39,684 bases of DNA from Actinomadura geliboluensis (GTDB taxonomy: Bacteria > Actinomycetota > Actinomycetes > Streptosporangiales > Streptosporangiaceae): positions 1 to 39,684 of the forward strand of contig NZ_VCKZ01000026.1 in assembly GCF_005889745.1 (NCBI RefSeq), given 5' to 3'. Positions 8,584 through 16,516 of this stretch are shown one piece after another (the stretch's first letter is position 1; the number at the start of each line of letters is the position of its first letter). The translations under genes were made by a program, and so were the position numbers. A model generated the notes under the pieces. The model worked only from the letters and a program-made list of their open reading frames with translations, did no database searches and was not told the DNA's origin.

Positions 8584-9282
8584 TCAGGGGCAACGCCACC
8601 ACAAATTCACGGCATAGTCCACCTCCAGGCCCGGATGCTCGCGCAGGCAGGCGTCGGCGAGGTCGCGCGGGAACTCGATCCGCAGCACGGCGGCGAGGTC
8701 GTCGCGGCTCTGGAACGCCCACCGGATCGTCAGCGGCTCGCGGGCGTAGCCGCGGCGCGTCCAGAACCGCTCGACGGCCTCCGGGTCGTACTTCGGCAGG
8801 CTCCGCCGGAACCAGCGGCCGAACGTGGAGCGGGTGGCGTCGTTGTCGATGATGAACACGGCCCCGCCGCGCCGGACGACCCGGTCGAGTTCGGCGAGGC
8901 CCGGTTCGCAGCCCGGCCCGAAGAAGTAGGCCCACCGGGCGTGCACGACGTCGACGGAGGCGTCCGGGAGCGGCAGCGCCTGCGCCGCGCCCACCCGGAC
9001 GGTGACGTTCGGCAGGTCCCGGGCCCGGCGGGCGGCGGCCGCGGCGAGCCGGGCGTGCGGCTCCACGCCGACCACCCGGTGCGCGTCGGCGGCGAAGAAC
9101 GGCAGGTGGAAGCCCGTCCCGCAGCCGACGTCGAGGACGTCGGCGCCCTTCCACGGGCGGATCGCGCGCATCGCGTCGGCGAGGACCCCGTCCGGGTCGA
9201 CGGCGCGGTTCTCCAGCTCGTAGACCTGCGGGGAGTTCCAGATGTTGGGGCTCGGCACGGCGCCCGGCGCGATATCGGCCAC
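8584..9282 (-). CDS. Class I SAM-dependent methyltransferase
   Basis: About 232 aa with a Rossmann-like methyltransferase core. Motif I is VLDVGCGTGFHLPFF, an acidic residue ends strand 2 (VGVEPHARL), and LPLPDASVDVVHARWAY is the post-motif II region. This resembles UbiE/Methyltransf_11 proteins; the acceptor is unknown. The GTG at 9282 is chosen because a TANNNT box lies eight bases upstream and the reading frame above has no family sequence. It is divergent from the TIM-barrel isomerase gene. Confidence 0.85.
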   Translation of the reverse strand: MADIAPGAVPSPNIWNSPQVYELENRAVDPDGVLADAMRAIRPWKGADVLDVGCGTGFHLPFFAADAHRVVGVEPHARLAAAAARRARDLPNVTVRVGAAQALPLPDASVDVVHARWAYFFGPGCEPGLAELDRVVRRGGAVFIIDNDATRSTFGRWFRRSLPKYDPEAVERFWTRRGYAREPLTIRWAFQSRDDLAAVLRIEFPRDLADACLREHPGLEVDYAVNLWWRCP

Positions 9283-9290
9283 GGAGACAG

Positions 9291-9296
9291 AGCGTA
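9291..9296 (-). promoter_or_regulatory. Predicted -10 box of the methyltransferase
   Basis: TACGCT on the minus strand ends eight bases before the GTG; leaderless start inferred. Confidence 0.45.
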
Positions 9297-9384
9297 ACCG
9301 CCGCCGGGCGGGCGATGCGGGCCGTCGCGCGGCGACGCGTCCAGGATCACTCCGGCCGGTTGTTTCATCGGCGGCGCCGCCGCA

Positions 9385-9390
9385 TAGGCT
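9385..9390 (+). promoter_or_regulatory. Predicted -10 box of the isomerase-tetR pair
   Basis: TAGGCT matches TANNNT. It leaves a leader of about 50 bases that contains the CGAGGAAG ribosome-binding sequence (9435-9442). Confidence 0.4.
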
Positions 9391-9444
9391 TTGCCTTGCG
9401 AACCTGATGAACATCGTCGAGCGATCATTCCTGGCGAGGAAGCC

Positions 9445-10329
9445 TTGACCCCGCAGCACAACGGCGTCAGTACACCGGCTCTTCGGGTACCGGACGCGCC
9501 GATCACGCTCTCCACCGCGTCGGTCTACCCGGAGAAGGTACCGAGCGCGTTCGAGATCGCCGCGCTGCTGGGCTACGACGGCATCGAGGTCATGGTCTCC
9601 ACGGACGCCTCCTCCCAGGACCTGAACGTCCTGCGCCGGCTGTCCGACTACCACCAGGTGCCGATCAAGTCGATCCACGCGCCCTGCCTGCTGCTGACCC
9701 AGCGGGTGTGGGGGCGCGAGCCCTGGGGCAAGCTCGTCCGCTCCAAGGAGGTCGCCGAGGAGCTGGGCGCGGAGGTCGTCGTCGTCCACCCGCCGTTCCG
9801 CTGGCAGCGCGACTACGCCAAGGAGTTCGTCGAGGGCCTCGCCCGCATGCAGGACGAGACGGACGTCCTGTTCGCGGTGGAGAACATGTTCCCGCTCAAG
9901 GCGCGCGGCGCCGAGGCCGGCATGTACCTGCCCGACTGGAACCCCGTCGACCAGGACTACCCGTACGTCACTCTCGACCTGTCCCACACCGCCGTGTCGG
10001 GGTCGGACGCCATCGACATGGCCGGCAGCCTGGGCGACCGCCTGCGGCACATCCACCTCGCCGACGGCGTGGGCATCACCAACAAGGACGAGCATCTCGT
10101 CCCGGGGCGGGGCAACCAGCCGTGCGGGCCGATGCTGGAGAATCTCGCCGAGGGCGGTTTCCGGGGGCACGTCGTCCTCGAAGTGAACACGCGGCGCGCG
10201 TCCAGCCGGGTCGAGCGGATGGAGGACCTCGCCGAGGCGCTGGCGTTCGCCCGGCTGCACCTGGCCGCCTCCGCGCACACCTGGGAGGTCACGCCGGCCG
10301 GGGAGATCACCCGCCGGGGCGTGCGGTGA
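9445..10329 (+). CDS. Sugar phosphate isomerase/epimerase (xylose isomerase-like TIM barrel)
   Basis: About 294 aa of the AP_endonuc_2/xylose isomerase-like TIM-barrel family. Metal-site elements typical of the fold are visible: [44 protein letters not shown] and HVVLEVNTR. These proteins are cytosolic isomerases or epimerases of sugars or inositols; the substrate cannot be named. The TTG at 9445 is chosen for the CGAGGAAG just upstream; another TTG at 9391 is possible but abuts the -10 box. It overlaps the TetR gene by four bases (GTGA), so the two are translationally coupled and the regulator may sense a related metabolite. Confidence 0.85.
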   Translation: MTPQHNGVSTPALRVPDAPITLSTASVYPEKVPSAFEIAALLGYDGIEVMVSTDASSQDLNVLRRLSDYHQVPIKSIHAPCLLLTQRVWGREPWGKLVRSKEVAEELGAEVVVVHPPFRWQRDYAKEFVEGLARMQDETDVLFAVENMFPLKARGAEAGMYLPDWNPVDQDYPYVTLDLSHTAVSGSDAIDMAGSLGDRLRHIHLADGVGITNKDEHLVPGRGNQPCGPMLENLAEGGFRGHVVLEVNTRRASSRVERMEDLAEALAFARLHLAASAHTWEVTPAGEITRRGVR

Positions 10330-10922
10330 CGGAGGCCGCGCGGCGCGGCGGCCGGGGCCCCGGGCGGCGCCCCGGCCCGACCGAGACGCGGGAGAAGATC
10401 CTCGCCGAGGCCCGCGAGCTGTTCGCCGAGAAGGGCTACGACGGCGCCTCGCTGCGCGCGATCGCCCGCGCCGCCGGGGTGGACCCCGCGCTCGTCCACC
10501 ACTTCTTCGGCAACAAGGAGGGCGTGTTCATCGAGGCGATGCGCTTCCCGGTGGACCCGTCCGTCATCCTGCCGCGCATCATGGCGTCCCCCCGCGACCG
10601 GCTCGGCGAGACGATGGTCCGCATCTTCCTGGACGTGTGGGGCGACGACGAGCGCCGAGCGCCGATGCTGGCGATGCTGCGCTCGGCGATGACGAACGAG
10701 CGCGCGGCGGCGCTGGCGCGCGAGTTCGTCACGGTCGCCCTGTTCGGGCGCGCCAAGCAGGCCACCCAGGCGCCGCCGCTCGGCATCCAGGCGGCGGCCG
10801 GGCAGATGATCGGCCTGATGATCCTGCGCTACGTGCTGCGCATCGAGCCGATGGCCTCCGCCACGGAGGACGAGCTGATCGCCCTGGTCGCCCCGACCCT
10901 CCAGCGCTACCTGACCACCTGA
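10326..10922 (+). CDS. TetR family transcriptional regulator
   Basis: A 198-aa regulator. The N-terminal helix-turn-helix (about residues 20-65) is the standard TetR pattern: [32 protein letters not shown], here given as two segments in one helix pair, then [12 protein letters not shown]. The C-terminal ligand domain is all-helical. The GTG start overlaps the isomerase stop. Targets are unknown; candidates in this window are its own promoter, the ABC exporter promoter at 11077-11106 and the inverted repeat at 8565-8578. Confidence 0.9.
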   Translation: MTEAARRGGRGPGRRPGPTETREKILAEARELFAEKGYDGASLRAIARAAGVDPALVHHFFGNKEGVFIEAMRFPVDPSVILPRIMASPRDRLGETMVRIFLDVWGDDERRAPMLAMLRSAMTNERAAALAREFVTVALFGRAKQATQAPPLGIQAAAGQMIGLMILRYVLRIEPMASATEDELIALVAPTLQRYLTT

Positions 10923-10929
10923 CCGGCCG

Positions 10930-11023
10930 CCTCCGCGCTTCCCGCTAGCCTCCGCGCTTCCCCTGGCCTGCGCGTTTCTCCCGGCCTCTGCGTTCCCTTC
11001 GGGCCTGCGCGCTTCCGCCTCGG
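10930..11023. repeat. Five degenerate tandem repeats of 18-20 bp
   Basis: Units begin at 10930, 10949, 10967, 10985 and 11004. The first two share CCTCCGCGCTTCCC, and the later units diverge from it (CCTGCGCGTTTCTC, CCTCTGCGTTCCCT, CCTGCGCGCTTCCG). The strand is pyrimidine-rich, and the C/T-rich tract continues to about 11070. It fills the gap between the TetR gene and the exporter promoter. Confidence 0.7.
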
Positions 11024-11076
11024 CGTTCCCTCGCCTTCGCCTTCCCTTCGGCCGGCCCGTCCTTTCGCCGTACGTC

Positions 11077-11106
11077 TTGACCGGGGGACGGTCGCGCGCC
11101 TAAATT
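11077..11106 (+). promoter_or_regulatory. Strong predicted promoter of the ABC exporter operon
   Basis: TTGACC (11077-11082), an 18-base spacer and TAAATT (11101-11106), the best housekeeping-type promoter in the window. The ATG follows six bases after the -10 box, so the transcript should be leaderless. Confidence 0.65.
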
Positions 11107-11112
11107 CAACAC

Positions 11113-11862
11113 ATGATGAGTTTCAGCCCGGAGGGCGCGGCCGAGCCGGCGGTGCGGGTGCGGGATCTGCGGGTCGTGCGCGGCGGCCGGGAGGTGCTGC
11201 ACGGGCTCTCCTTCGACATCCCGCGCGGCTCGATCGTGGGCCTGCTCGGCCCGAGCGGCTGCGGGAAGACCACGCTGATCCGGACGCTCGTCGGCGTCCA
11301 GATCGTGGCGGGCGGCACCGTGACCGTGCTCGGCGAGCCCGCCGGGTCGGCGGGGCTGCGGCACCGCGTCGGGTACGCCACGCAGTCGCCCGCCGTGTAC
11401 GCCGACCTGACCGTCGCCGAGAACCTGCGCTACTTCGCGTCCGTCCTGCGCGCGCCGCGCTCGGACGTCGACCGCGTCATCGACGAGGTGGGGCTCGGCC
11501 GGAGCCGCGACCAGACGGCGGGGACGCTGTCCGGCGGGCAGCTCAGCCGCACCAACCTCGCCGTGGCGCTGCTCGGGTCGCCGGAGCTCGTCGTCCTGGA
11601 CGAGCCGACCGTCGGCCTCGACCCGGTGCTGCGGCAGGAGCTGTGGGAGCTGTTCCGGGAGCTGGCCGACCGCGGCGCGACCCTCGTGGTGTCCAGCCAC
11701 GTGATGGACGAGGCGGGCCGCACCGACCGGCTGCTGCTGATGCGCGAGGGCGTCGTCCTCGCCGACGGCACCCCGGACGGGCTGCGCGCCCGCACCGGCG
11801 CGCCCGACCTCGAGGCGGCGTTCCTGCATCTGATCACCGAGAAGGCCGGGAGTCCGACATGA
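11113..11862 (+). CDS. ABC-2 exporter ATP-binding protein
   Basis: A 249-aa ATPase with Walker A GPSGCGKTT, Q-loop YATQSP, signature LSGGQ and Walker B LVVLDEPTVGLDP, then the H-loop SSHVMDEA. The layout is that of CcmA/drug-efflux ATPases that pair with ABC-2 permeases. It couples ATP hydrolysis to export by the permease encoded next, whose start overlaps its stop by four bases (ATGA). A second ATG at 11116 is also possible. Cargo is unknown. Confidence 0.93.
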   Translation: MMSFSPEGAAEPAVRVRDLRVVRGGREVLHGLSFDIPRGSIVGLLGPSGCGKTTLIRTLVGVQIVAGGTVTVLGEPAGSAGLRHRVGYATQSPAVYADLTVAENLRYFASVLRAPRSDVDRVIDEVGLGRSRDQTAGTLSGGQLSRTNLAVALLGSPELVVLDEPTVGLDPVLRQELWELFRELADRGATLVVSSHVMDEAGRTDRLLLMREGVVLADGTPDGLRARTGAPDLEAAFLHLITEKAGSPT

Positions 11863-12593
11863 GCACGGCGATCACCCTCGCCACGACGCGGCGCATCCTG
11901 GCGCAGCTCAAGCACGACCACCGCACGCTCGCGCTGCTGATCGGCGTGCCGACGCTGCTGATGATCCTGCTGCGGTACGTGTTCGACCAGCCGATGGTCT
12001 TCGACCGGATCGGCCCGATGCTGCTCGGGCTGTTCCCGTTCACCGTCATGTTCGTCGTCGCGAGCGTCGCCACCCTCCGGGAGCGGACGAGCGGCACCCT
12101 CGAACGGCTGATGACCATGCCGCTCGGCAAGCTGGACCTGCTGCTCGGCTACGCGCTCGCGTTCGGGCTGATCGCGCTGGTGCAGGTCGCGGTGGTGCTC
12201 GCGATCTCGCTGACCTGGCTCGGCCTCGACCTGAGCGGCTCGCTCGGCTCGCTGGTGCTCGTCTCCCTGCTGGACGCGCTGCTCGGCATGGCGCTCGGCC
12301 TGTTCGCCAGCGCGTTCGCGCGGACCGAGTTCCAGGCCGTGCAGTTCATGCCCGCGTTCGTCCTGCCGCAGACGCTGCTGTGCGGGCTGATCGTCCCGCG
12401 CGAGGACATGGCGTCCTGGCTCCGGGCCATCGCGGACGTCCTGCCGCTGTCGTACGCGGTGGAGGGCATGCAGGAGATCAGCGCCCGCCCCGACTTCACC
12501 GGCACCCTGGGCGTGGACGTGGCCGTCATCGCGGCCTTCACGGTCGCCGCCCTGGTCCTGGGCGCCGTCACGCTCCGCCGCCGCACGGCCTAG
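11859..12593 (+). CDS. ABC-2 type exporter permease
   Basis: A 244-aa integral membrane protein with six predicted hydrophobic segments. It has the family features RERTSGTLERLM between the second and third helices and PLSYAVEGM near the last periplasmic loop. It forms the transmembrane channel with the upstream ATPase; the overlapping start indicates translational coupling. A stable hairpin follows at 12622-12658. Confidence 0.9.
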   Translation: MSTAITLATTRRILAQLKHDHRTLALLIGVPTLLMILLRYVFDQPMVFDRIGPMLLGLFPFTVMFVVASVATLRERTSGTLERLMTMPLGKLDLLLGYALAFGLIALVQVAVVLAISLTWLGLDLSGSLGSLVLVSLLDALLGMALGLFASAFARTEFQAVQFMPAFVLPQTLLCGLIVPREDMASWLRAIADVLPLSYAVEGMQEISARPDFTGTLGVDVAVIAAFTVAALVLGAVTLRRRTA

Positions 12594-12621
12594 CGCCCGG
12601 CGCCGCACGACCCCCCGCGCC

Positions 12622-12658
12622 GCCCCACCTGGTCCAGCCTCAACCGGACAGGTGGGGC
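12622..12658 (+). terminator. Hairpin after the ABC exporter operon
   Basis: GCCCCACCTG (12622-12631) pairs with CAGGTGGGGC (12649-12658), extended by an internal GTCC/GGA pairing with one bulge. No T-tract follows, as is common for actinobacterial terminators. Confidence 0.6.
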
Positions 12659-12689
12659 AAAGTGGTCTATCCCCGGTCGATCCTGCTGA

Positions 12690-12695
12690 TAGCTT
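12690..12695 (+). promoter_or_regulatory. Predicted -10 box of the LCP gene
   Basis: TAGCTT ends seven bases before the ATG at 12703; leaderless start inferred. Confidence 0.45.
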
Positions 12696-12702
12696 CTGCG
12701 CC

Positions 12703-13857
12703 ATGACCGCGCCAGAACATCCCGGGTCGCACGGGCCCCACGCAGCGCCGCCCGCGCCGCGGGGCGAGGGTGCGCCGCCGCAGGCGGGCAAGGGCGAGAG
12801 CGACGACGCGTTCTGGGCCGGCCAGGACGGCACGGAGCGCAAGCGCAAGCGGCGGTGGCCGCGCGTCCTGATCGCCGTGGGCGTGTTCTTCGCGCTGCTG
12901 GCGGCCGGGATCGCCGGCCTCGCGTGGCAGCGCCAGTCGTCCTACCTCGGCAACATCGACCGGGCCAAGGGCGTCATGCCGGGCGAGGGCGCGAACCGGC
13001 CGGGGCCGAATGTGGAGGGCACCGAGAACTGGCTGCTCGTCGGGTCCGACTCGCGCGAGGAGGGCGCCACGACCGGGGAGGGCGGCGACGTCTGGAAGCC
13101 GGGGCAGCAGCGCACTGACACGATCATGCTGCTGCACCTGCCGGCGGACCGGAAGAAGGCGTACATCGTCTCGTTCCCGCGCGACTCGTGGGTCGAGATC
13201 CCCGGCTACGGCAAGCAGAAGATCAACGCGGCGTTCTCGTACGGCGGGCCGAAGCTGCTGATCGAGACGATGGAGAGCCTCACCGGGATCCGGATCGACC
13301 ACTACGGCGCGATCGACTTCGAGGGCTTCAAGACGATGACGGACGCGCTCGGCGGCGTCACCGTCAACATCAAGCAGAAGGTGTACGACCCGGCTCGCAA
13401 GAAGGCGTGGGAGGCGGGCCCGCAGAAGCTGAACGGCGAGGAGGCGCTGCTGTTCGTCCGGCAGCGCTACAACCTGCCGAACGGCGACTTCGACCGGATC
13501 AAGCGGCAGCAGGCGTTCCTCGGCGCCCTCGCCAGGCAGGCCACCGACCGCGGCACGCTCACCAACCCCCTCAAGATGGACCGGTTCCTGTCCGCGCTCA
13601 CCAAGTCGATCAGCGTGGACGAGGGCGTGTCGGGCGGCCACCTGCGGTCGCTGGTGCTGAGCATGCGGAACGTCCGGGCGTCGGACGTGAAGTTCATGAC
13701 GCTGCCGTTCAAGGGCACCGGGACGCGCGCCAAGCAGAGCGTCGTGCTGCTGGACGGGGCCAAGTCGAAGCAGCTGTTCGAGGCGGTCAAGACCGCTCGC
13801 ATGGCCGATTACGTGCGGCAGCACGGGGGCGGGAACAACCTCGGCACCGTGTCGTGA
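12703..13857 (+). CDS. LytR-CpsA-Psr (LCP) family protein
   Basis: A 384-aa wall-polymer ligase of the LCP family, which transfers polyprenyl-linked glycopolymers to peptidoglycan outside the membrane. A Pro-rich cytosolic N-terminus is followed by an Arg/Lys stretch and one transmembrane segment (about residues 50-70). The LCP domain shows GSDSR, RTDTIMLLHL, SFPRDSWVEIPG, INAAFSYGGP and RQRYNLPNGDFDRIKRQQ, including the Arg and Asp residues that bind the pyrophosphate. The ATG at 12703 follows a TANNNT box. It stands alone in transcription. Confidence 0.93.
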   Translation: MTAPEHPGSHGPHAAPPAPRGEGAPPQAGKGESDDAFWAGQDGTERKRKRRWPRVLIAVGVFFALLAAGIAGLAWQRQSSYLGNIDRAKGVMPGEGANRPGPNVEGTENWLLVGSDSREEGATTGEGGDVWKPGQQRTDTIMLLHLPADRKKAYIVSFPRDSWVEIPGYGKQKINAAFSYGGPKLLIETMESLTGIRIDHYGAIDFEGFKTMTDALGGVTVNIKQKVYDPARKKAWEAGPQKLNGEEALLFVRQRYNLPNGDFDRIKRQQAFLGALARQATDRGTLTNPLKMDRFLSALTKSISVDEGVSGGHLRSLVLSMRNVRASDVKFMTLPFKGTGTRAKQSVVLLDGAKSKQLFEAVKTARMADYVRQHGGGNNLGTVS

Positions 13858-13877
13858 TCGCCGGGCGGCCGCGGGCT

Positions 13878-13883
13878 TAACCT
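13878..13883 (+). promoter_or_regulatory. Possible -10 box of the proline dehydrogenase gene
   Basis: TAACCT matches TANNNT and would give a leader of about 25-35 bases. Confidence 0.35.
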
Positions 13884-13913
13884 GGGACGCGGAGGCACGG
13901 ACGAGAACCGGGG

Positions 13914-14843
13914 GTGCGCAGAGTGCTTCGTCAGGCGTTGCTCGCCGCGTCGCGCAGTGGCGGCGCGCGCAGGGTGGTGGAGACCGCGCCGTTCACCGGC
14001 GACGTCGTCCGGCGCTTCATCGCGGGCGAGACGATCGAGGACGCGGCGCGCGTCACCGAGCGGCTGACCGGCGAGGGCCTGCTCGTCACCCTGGACGTCC
14101 TGGGGGAGTACACGCACGACAAGGGCCGCGCCGAGGTGAACGTCCAGCGCTACGTCGAGCTGCTGGAACGGCTGGGCGACGCGGCTCTCGGTGTACGTGC
14201 CGAGGTGTCGCTGAAGCTGTCCGCCGTCGGGCAGACCCTTGACGAAGATTTGGCCTTGGAGAACGCCAGGCGCGTCTGCGCGGCCGCACAGGACGCCGGT
14301 ACGACGGTGACGCTCGACATGGAAGAGCACACCACCGTCGACTCGACTCTCCGGATCGTCCATGAACTGCGGCGCGACTTCCCGGACGTGGGCGCCGTCA
14401 TCCAGTCGTATCTGCGGCGGGCAGAGGAGCACTGCGCGGAACTGGCCTACGAGGGGTCGCGCGTAAGGCTGTGCAAGGGCGCGTACGCGGCCCCTGCGGC
14501 GGTGGCCTTCACCGACAAGGAAGAGATCGACAAGTCGTACGTCCGCTGTATGAAGGTCTTGATGGCGGGCAAGGGCTACCCGATGCTCGCCAGCCACGAC
14601 CCCCGGCTCATCGAGATCGCCGAGGCGCTGTCGGTCCTGCACGACCGCGACCCGGGCACGTTCGAGTACCAGATGCTCTACGGCGTGCGCTCGCAGGAGC
14701 AGCGCCGGTTGGCCGCGCAGGGCGCACAGGTGCGCGTGTACGTCGCCTACGGGCCCGAGTGGTACGAGTACTTCATGCGCCGCCTGGCGGAACGTCCCGC
14801 CAACCTCCGGCTCTTCGTGCGGTCCTTCACCCGGCGGTCCTGA
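13914..14843 (+). CDS. Proline dehydrogenase (monofunctional)
   Basis: A 309-aa FAD-dependent TIM-barrel enzyme that oxidises proline to pyrroline-5-carboxylate, passing electrons to the quinone pool. Family elements are LDVLGEYT, VSLKLSA, LDMEEH, VRLCKGAYAAP, MLASHDPRLIEIA, YQMLYGVR and RVYVAYGPEWYEYFMRRL. It is the short PutB/PruB type without the aldehyde dehydrogenase half. The start may be the GTG at 13914, or the GTG at 13923, which has GGGGG eight bases upstream. The biosynthetic enzyme ProC is encoded directly downstream; no P5C dehydrogenase is in the window. Confidence 0.93.
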   Translation: MRRVLRQALLAASRSGGARRVVETAPFTGDVVRRFIAGETIEDAARVTERLTGEGLLVTLDVLGEYTHDKGRAEVNVQRYVELLERLGDAALGVRAEVSLKLSAVGQTLDEDLALENARRVCAAAQDAGTTVTLDMEEHTTVDSTLRIVHELRRDFPDVGAVIQSYLRRAEEHCAELAYEGSRVRLCKGAYAAPAAVAFTDKEEIDKSYVRCMKVLMAGKGYPMLASHDPRLIEIAEALSVLHDRDPGTFEYQMLYGVRSQEQRRLAAQGAQVRVYVAYGPEWYEYFMRRLAERPANLRLFVRSFTRRS

Positions 14844-14864
14844 CCCGGCTCGCCGGGCGGTCCT

Positions 14865-14906
14865 GACCGGTCCGCGGCGCGGGCGCGCCGCTAGGCTGGA
14901 CCGGTC
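14865..14906. promoter_or_regulatory. proC promoter with two GACCGGTC palindromes
   Basis: The 8-bp palindrome GACCGGTC occurs at 14865-14872 and 14899-14906, starts 34 bases apart. The predicted -10 box TAGGCT (14892-14897) lies between them, and the second copy overlaps the likely transcription start. An operator pair is inferred. Confidence 0.4.
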
Positions 14907-14933
14907 GTTACGTCCCCACGTCAAGGTTTGCCG

Positions 14934-15728
14934 ATGATCGCGATTCTGGGTGCCGGGAAGATGGGCGAGGCGCTGCTGTCCGGGGTGCTCCGGGCCGGCC
15001 GCCGCCCGTCCGAGCTGATGGCGACCGCGCGCCGGGAGGAGCGCGGCGCGCTGCTGCGCGAGCGCTACGGCGTGGCGGTCGTGCCGAACGCGGAGGCGGC
15101 CGCGACGGCGGAGACGCTGATCCTCGCGGTGAAGCCGCAGGACATGGGCGCCCTGCTGGAGGAGATCGGCGGGCACGTCCCGGCCGGCCGGCTGGTGATC
15201 TCGATGGCGGCGGGCATCACCACCGGGTTCATCGAGGCCCGGCTGCCGGAGGGCGTCCCGGTCGTCCGGGTCATGTCGAACACGCCGGTGCACGTGGACG
15301 AGGCGATGAGCGTGATCTCGCCCGGCTCGCACGCGGCGGAGGAGCACCTGAAGCTGGCCGAGGAGCTGCTGTCCCCGGTCGGGAAGGTGCTGCGCATCCC
15401 CGAGTCGCTGCAGGACGGCGCGACGGCCCTGTCCGGCAGCGGCCCCGCGTACTTCTACTACCTGGTCGAGGCGATGGTGGACGCCGGGATCCTGCTCGGC
15501 ATGCCGCGCGCCGCCGCGCTGGAGATGGTGATCCAGTCGGCGGTCGGCGCGGCGGTGATGCTGCGCGACTCCGGCGAGCACCCGGTGCTGCTGCGCGAGG
15601 CGGTCACCTCCCCGGGCGGGACGACGATCTCGGCGATCCGGGAGCTGGAGCGGCACGGCGTCCGCGCCGCGGTGCTGGAGGCCATCGAGGCGGCCCGCAA
15701 CCGGGGCCGCGAGCTCGCGAGCGGCTGA
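14934..15728 (+). CDS. proC: Pyrroline-5-carboxylate reductase
   Basis: A 264-aa enzyme catalysing the last step of proline biosynthesis, NAD(P)H-dependent reduction of P5C. The N-terminal Rossmann motif is ILGAGKMGEALLSGV; the C-terminal dimerisation domain has SGSGPAYFYYLVEAM and the family signature around REAVTSPGGTTISAI. The ATG at 14934 is favoured over a TTG six bases earlier because AAGG lies seven bases upstream. A hairpin follows the stop. Confidence 0.96.
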   Translation: MIAILGAGKMGEALLSGVLRAGRRPSELMATARREERGALLRERYGVAVVPNAEAAATAETLILAVKPQDMGALLEEIGGHVPAGRLVISMAAGITTGFIEARLPEGVPVVRVMSNTPVHVDEAMSVISPGSHAAEEHLKLAEELLSPVGKVLRIPESLQDGATALSGSGPAYFYYLVEAMVDAGILLGMPRAAALEMVIQSAVGAAVMLRDSGEHPVLLREAVTSPGGTTISAIRELERHGVRAAVLEAIEAARNRGRELASG

Positions 15729-15733
15729 GGGCG

Positions 15734-15764
15734 GCCGCCTCCGGGCCCCTTCGGCGGCTTTCTC
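15734..15764 (+). terminator. Likely proC terminator
   Basis: GCCGCC (15734-15739) pairs with GGCGGC (15753-15758) across a loop containing GGGCCC, followed by TTTCTC, just after the proC stop. Confidence 0.5.
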
Positions 15765-15771
15765 ATGGAAA

Positions 15772-15785
15772 GTTCATCTTTGAAC
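15772..15785. promoter_or_regulatory. AT-rich inverted repeat upstream of the membrane-protein gene
   Basis: GTTCA-TCTT-TGAAC, a perfect 5-bp inverted repeat in an AT-rich patch, 37 bases before the next start codon. A regulator site is possible. Confidence 0.35.
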
Positions 15786-15822
15786 ATTGAGCCGGCGGCG
15801 GGGGTGCGCTCGTGTTAGGGGT

Positions 15823-16257
15823 ATGGGACTCCTACTCCGCCTGATCGTCGCCGCCGGGCTGGCGGCCGACGCCGTCGTGCACTGGATGTTCGCGCCCGAC
15901 ATGGCCTACGTCGAGGGCGGGTCCCTCGGCGGCGACGACCTCTTCCGGATCCAGGCGGCGGTCGCCGCCGTGGCCGCCGTCATCGTCCTCACCTACGCGT
16001 CCCGCTGGGCGTACGCGCTGGCGTTCCTCGTCGCGGCGAGCGCGGCCGGCGCCGTCGTCCTCTACTACTACGTCGATCTCGGGCCGGTCGGCCCGCTGCC
16101 CGACATGCACGAGCCCGTCTGGTACCTCGACAAGACGATCAGCCTGGTGGGGGAGGCGGGCGCCGCGCTCGCCGCGCTGGCCGGGTTCTTCGTGGCGGGC
16201 GGCCGGCGCCGGCCGGAGGAGGAGGCCCTGGAGCGCGAGTCCGCGGGCCGCTTCTAG
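15823..16257 (+). CDS. Small four-helix membrane protein
   Basis: A 144-aa protein with four predicted hydrophobic helices (about residues 3-24, 46-66, 68-90 and 112-134) separated by short loops, and a charged C-terminal tail. I recognise no catalytic motif. The ATG at 15823 begins a natural first helix; the frame remains open upstream to a TTG at 15787, which would add an Arg-rich stretch. Function unknown. Confidence 0.7.
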   Translation: MGLLLRLIVAAGLAADAVVHWMFAPDMAYVEGGSLGGDDLFRIQAAVAAVAAVIVLTYASRWAYALAFLVAASAAGAVVLYYYVDLGPVGPLPDMHEPVWYLDKTISLVGEAGAALAALAGFFVAGGRRRPEEEALERESAGRF

Positions 16258-16269
16258 CCGGCCGCCCCG

Positions 16270-16285
16270 GACGATCAAGATCGTC
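16270..16285. promoter_or_regulatory. Palindrome GACGATC-AA-GATCGTC
   Basis: A perfect 7-bp inverted repeat with a two-base spacer, between the membrane-protein gene and the small ORF. The short spacer suits a protein-binding site better than a terminator. Confidence 0.45.
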
Positions 16286-16315
16286 GTTTCCGCCGCGACG
16301 CCGCCCCCGCCCGGT

Positions 16316-16321
16316 TACCCT
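16316..16321 (+). promoter_or_regulatory. Possible -10 box of the 53-aa ORF
   Basis: TACCCT matches TANNNT, about 30 bases before the strong ribosome-binding site and ATG. Confidence 0.35.
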
Positions 16322-16354
16322 CCAATTGATCTTGGAACTCGGGGGAGGAACAGG

Positions 16355-16516
16355 ATGGAACAGCGGCGCGAACGTCCGGCCGGGACGCCGATCCCGGCGT
16401 CCGCCCTGCACAGGGCCCTGCTGAAGGCGCGTGTCCCGCGCTTCATGGCCGACCACGCGGCGGCGCTCCTCGCCGGGCTCACCCGGCGCGGCGGCCGGCG
16501 GGGCGGCCGCGGCTAG
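16355..16516 (+). CDS. Small basic ORF, 53 aa
   Basis: It begins with ATG seven bases after a very strong ribosome-binding sequence (GGGGGAGGAA, 16341-16350). The product starts MEQRRERPAG and ends in an Arg/Gly-rich tail (TRRGGRRGGRG), with a short amphipathic middle. I do not recognise a family. Its TAG stop and the TAG stop of the opposing esterase gene share the four bases CTAG at 16513-16516. The binding site and promoter-like box argue for translation; length and composition leave doubt. Confidence 0.5.
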   Translation: MEQRRERPAGTPIPASALHRALLKARVPRFMADHAAALLAGLTRRGGRRGGRG

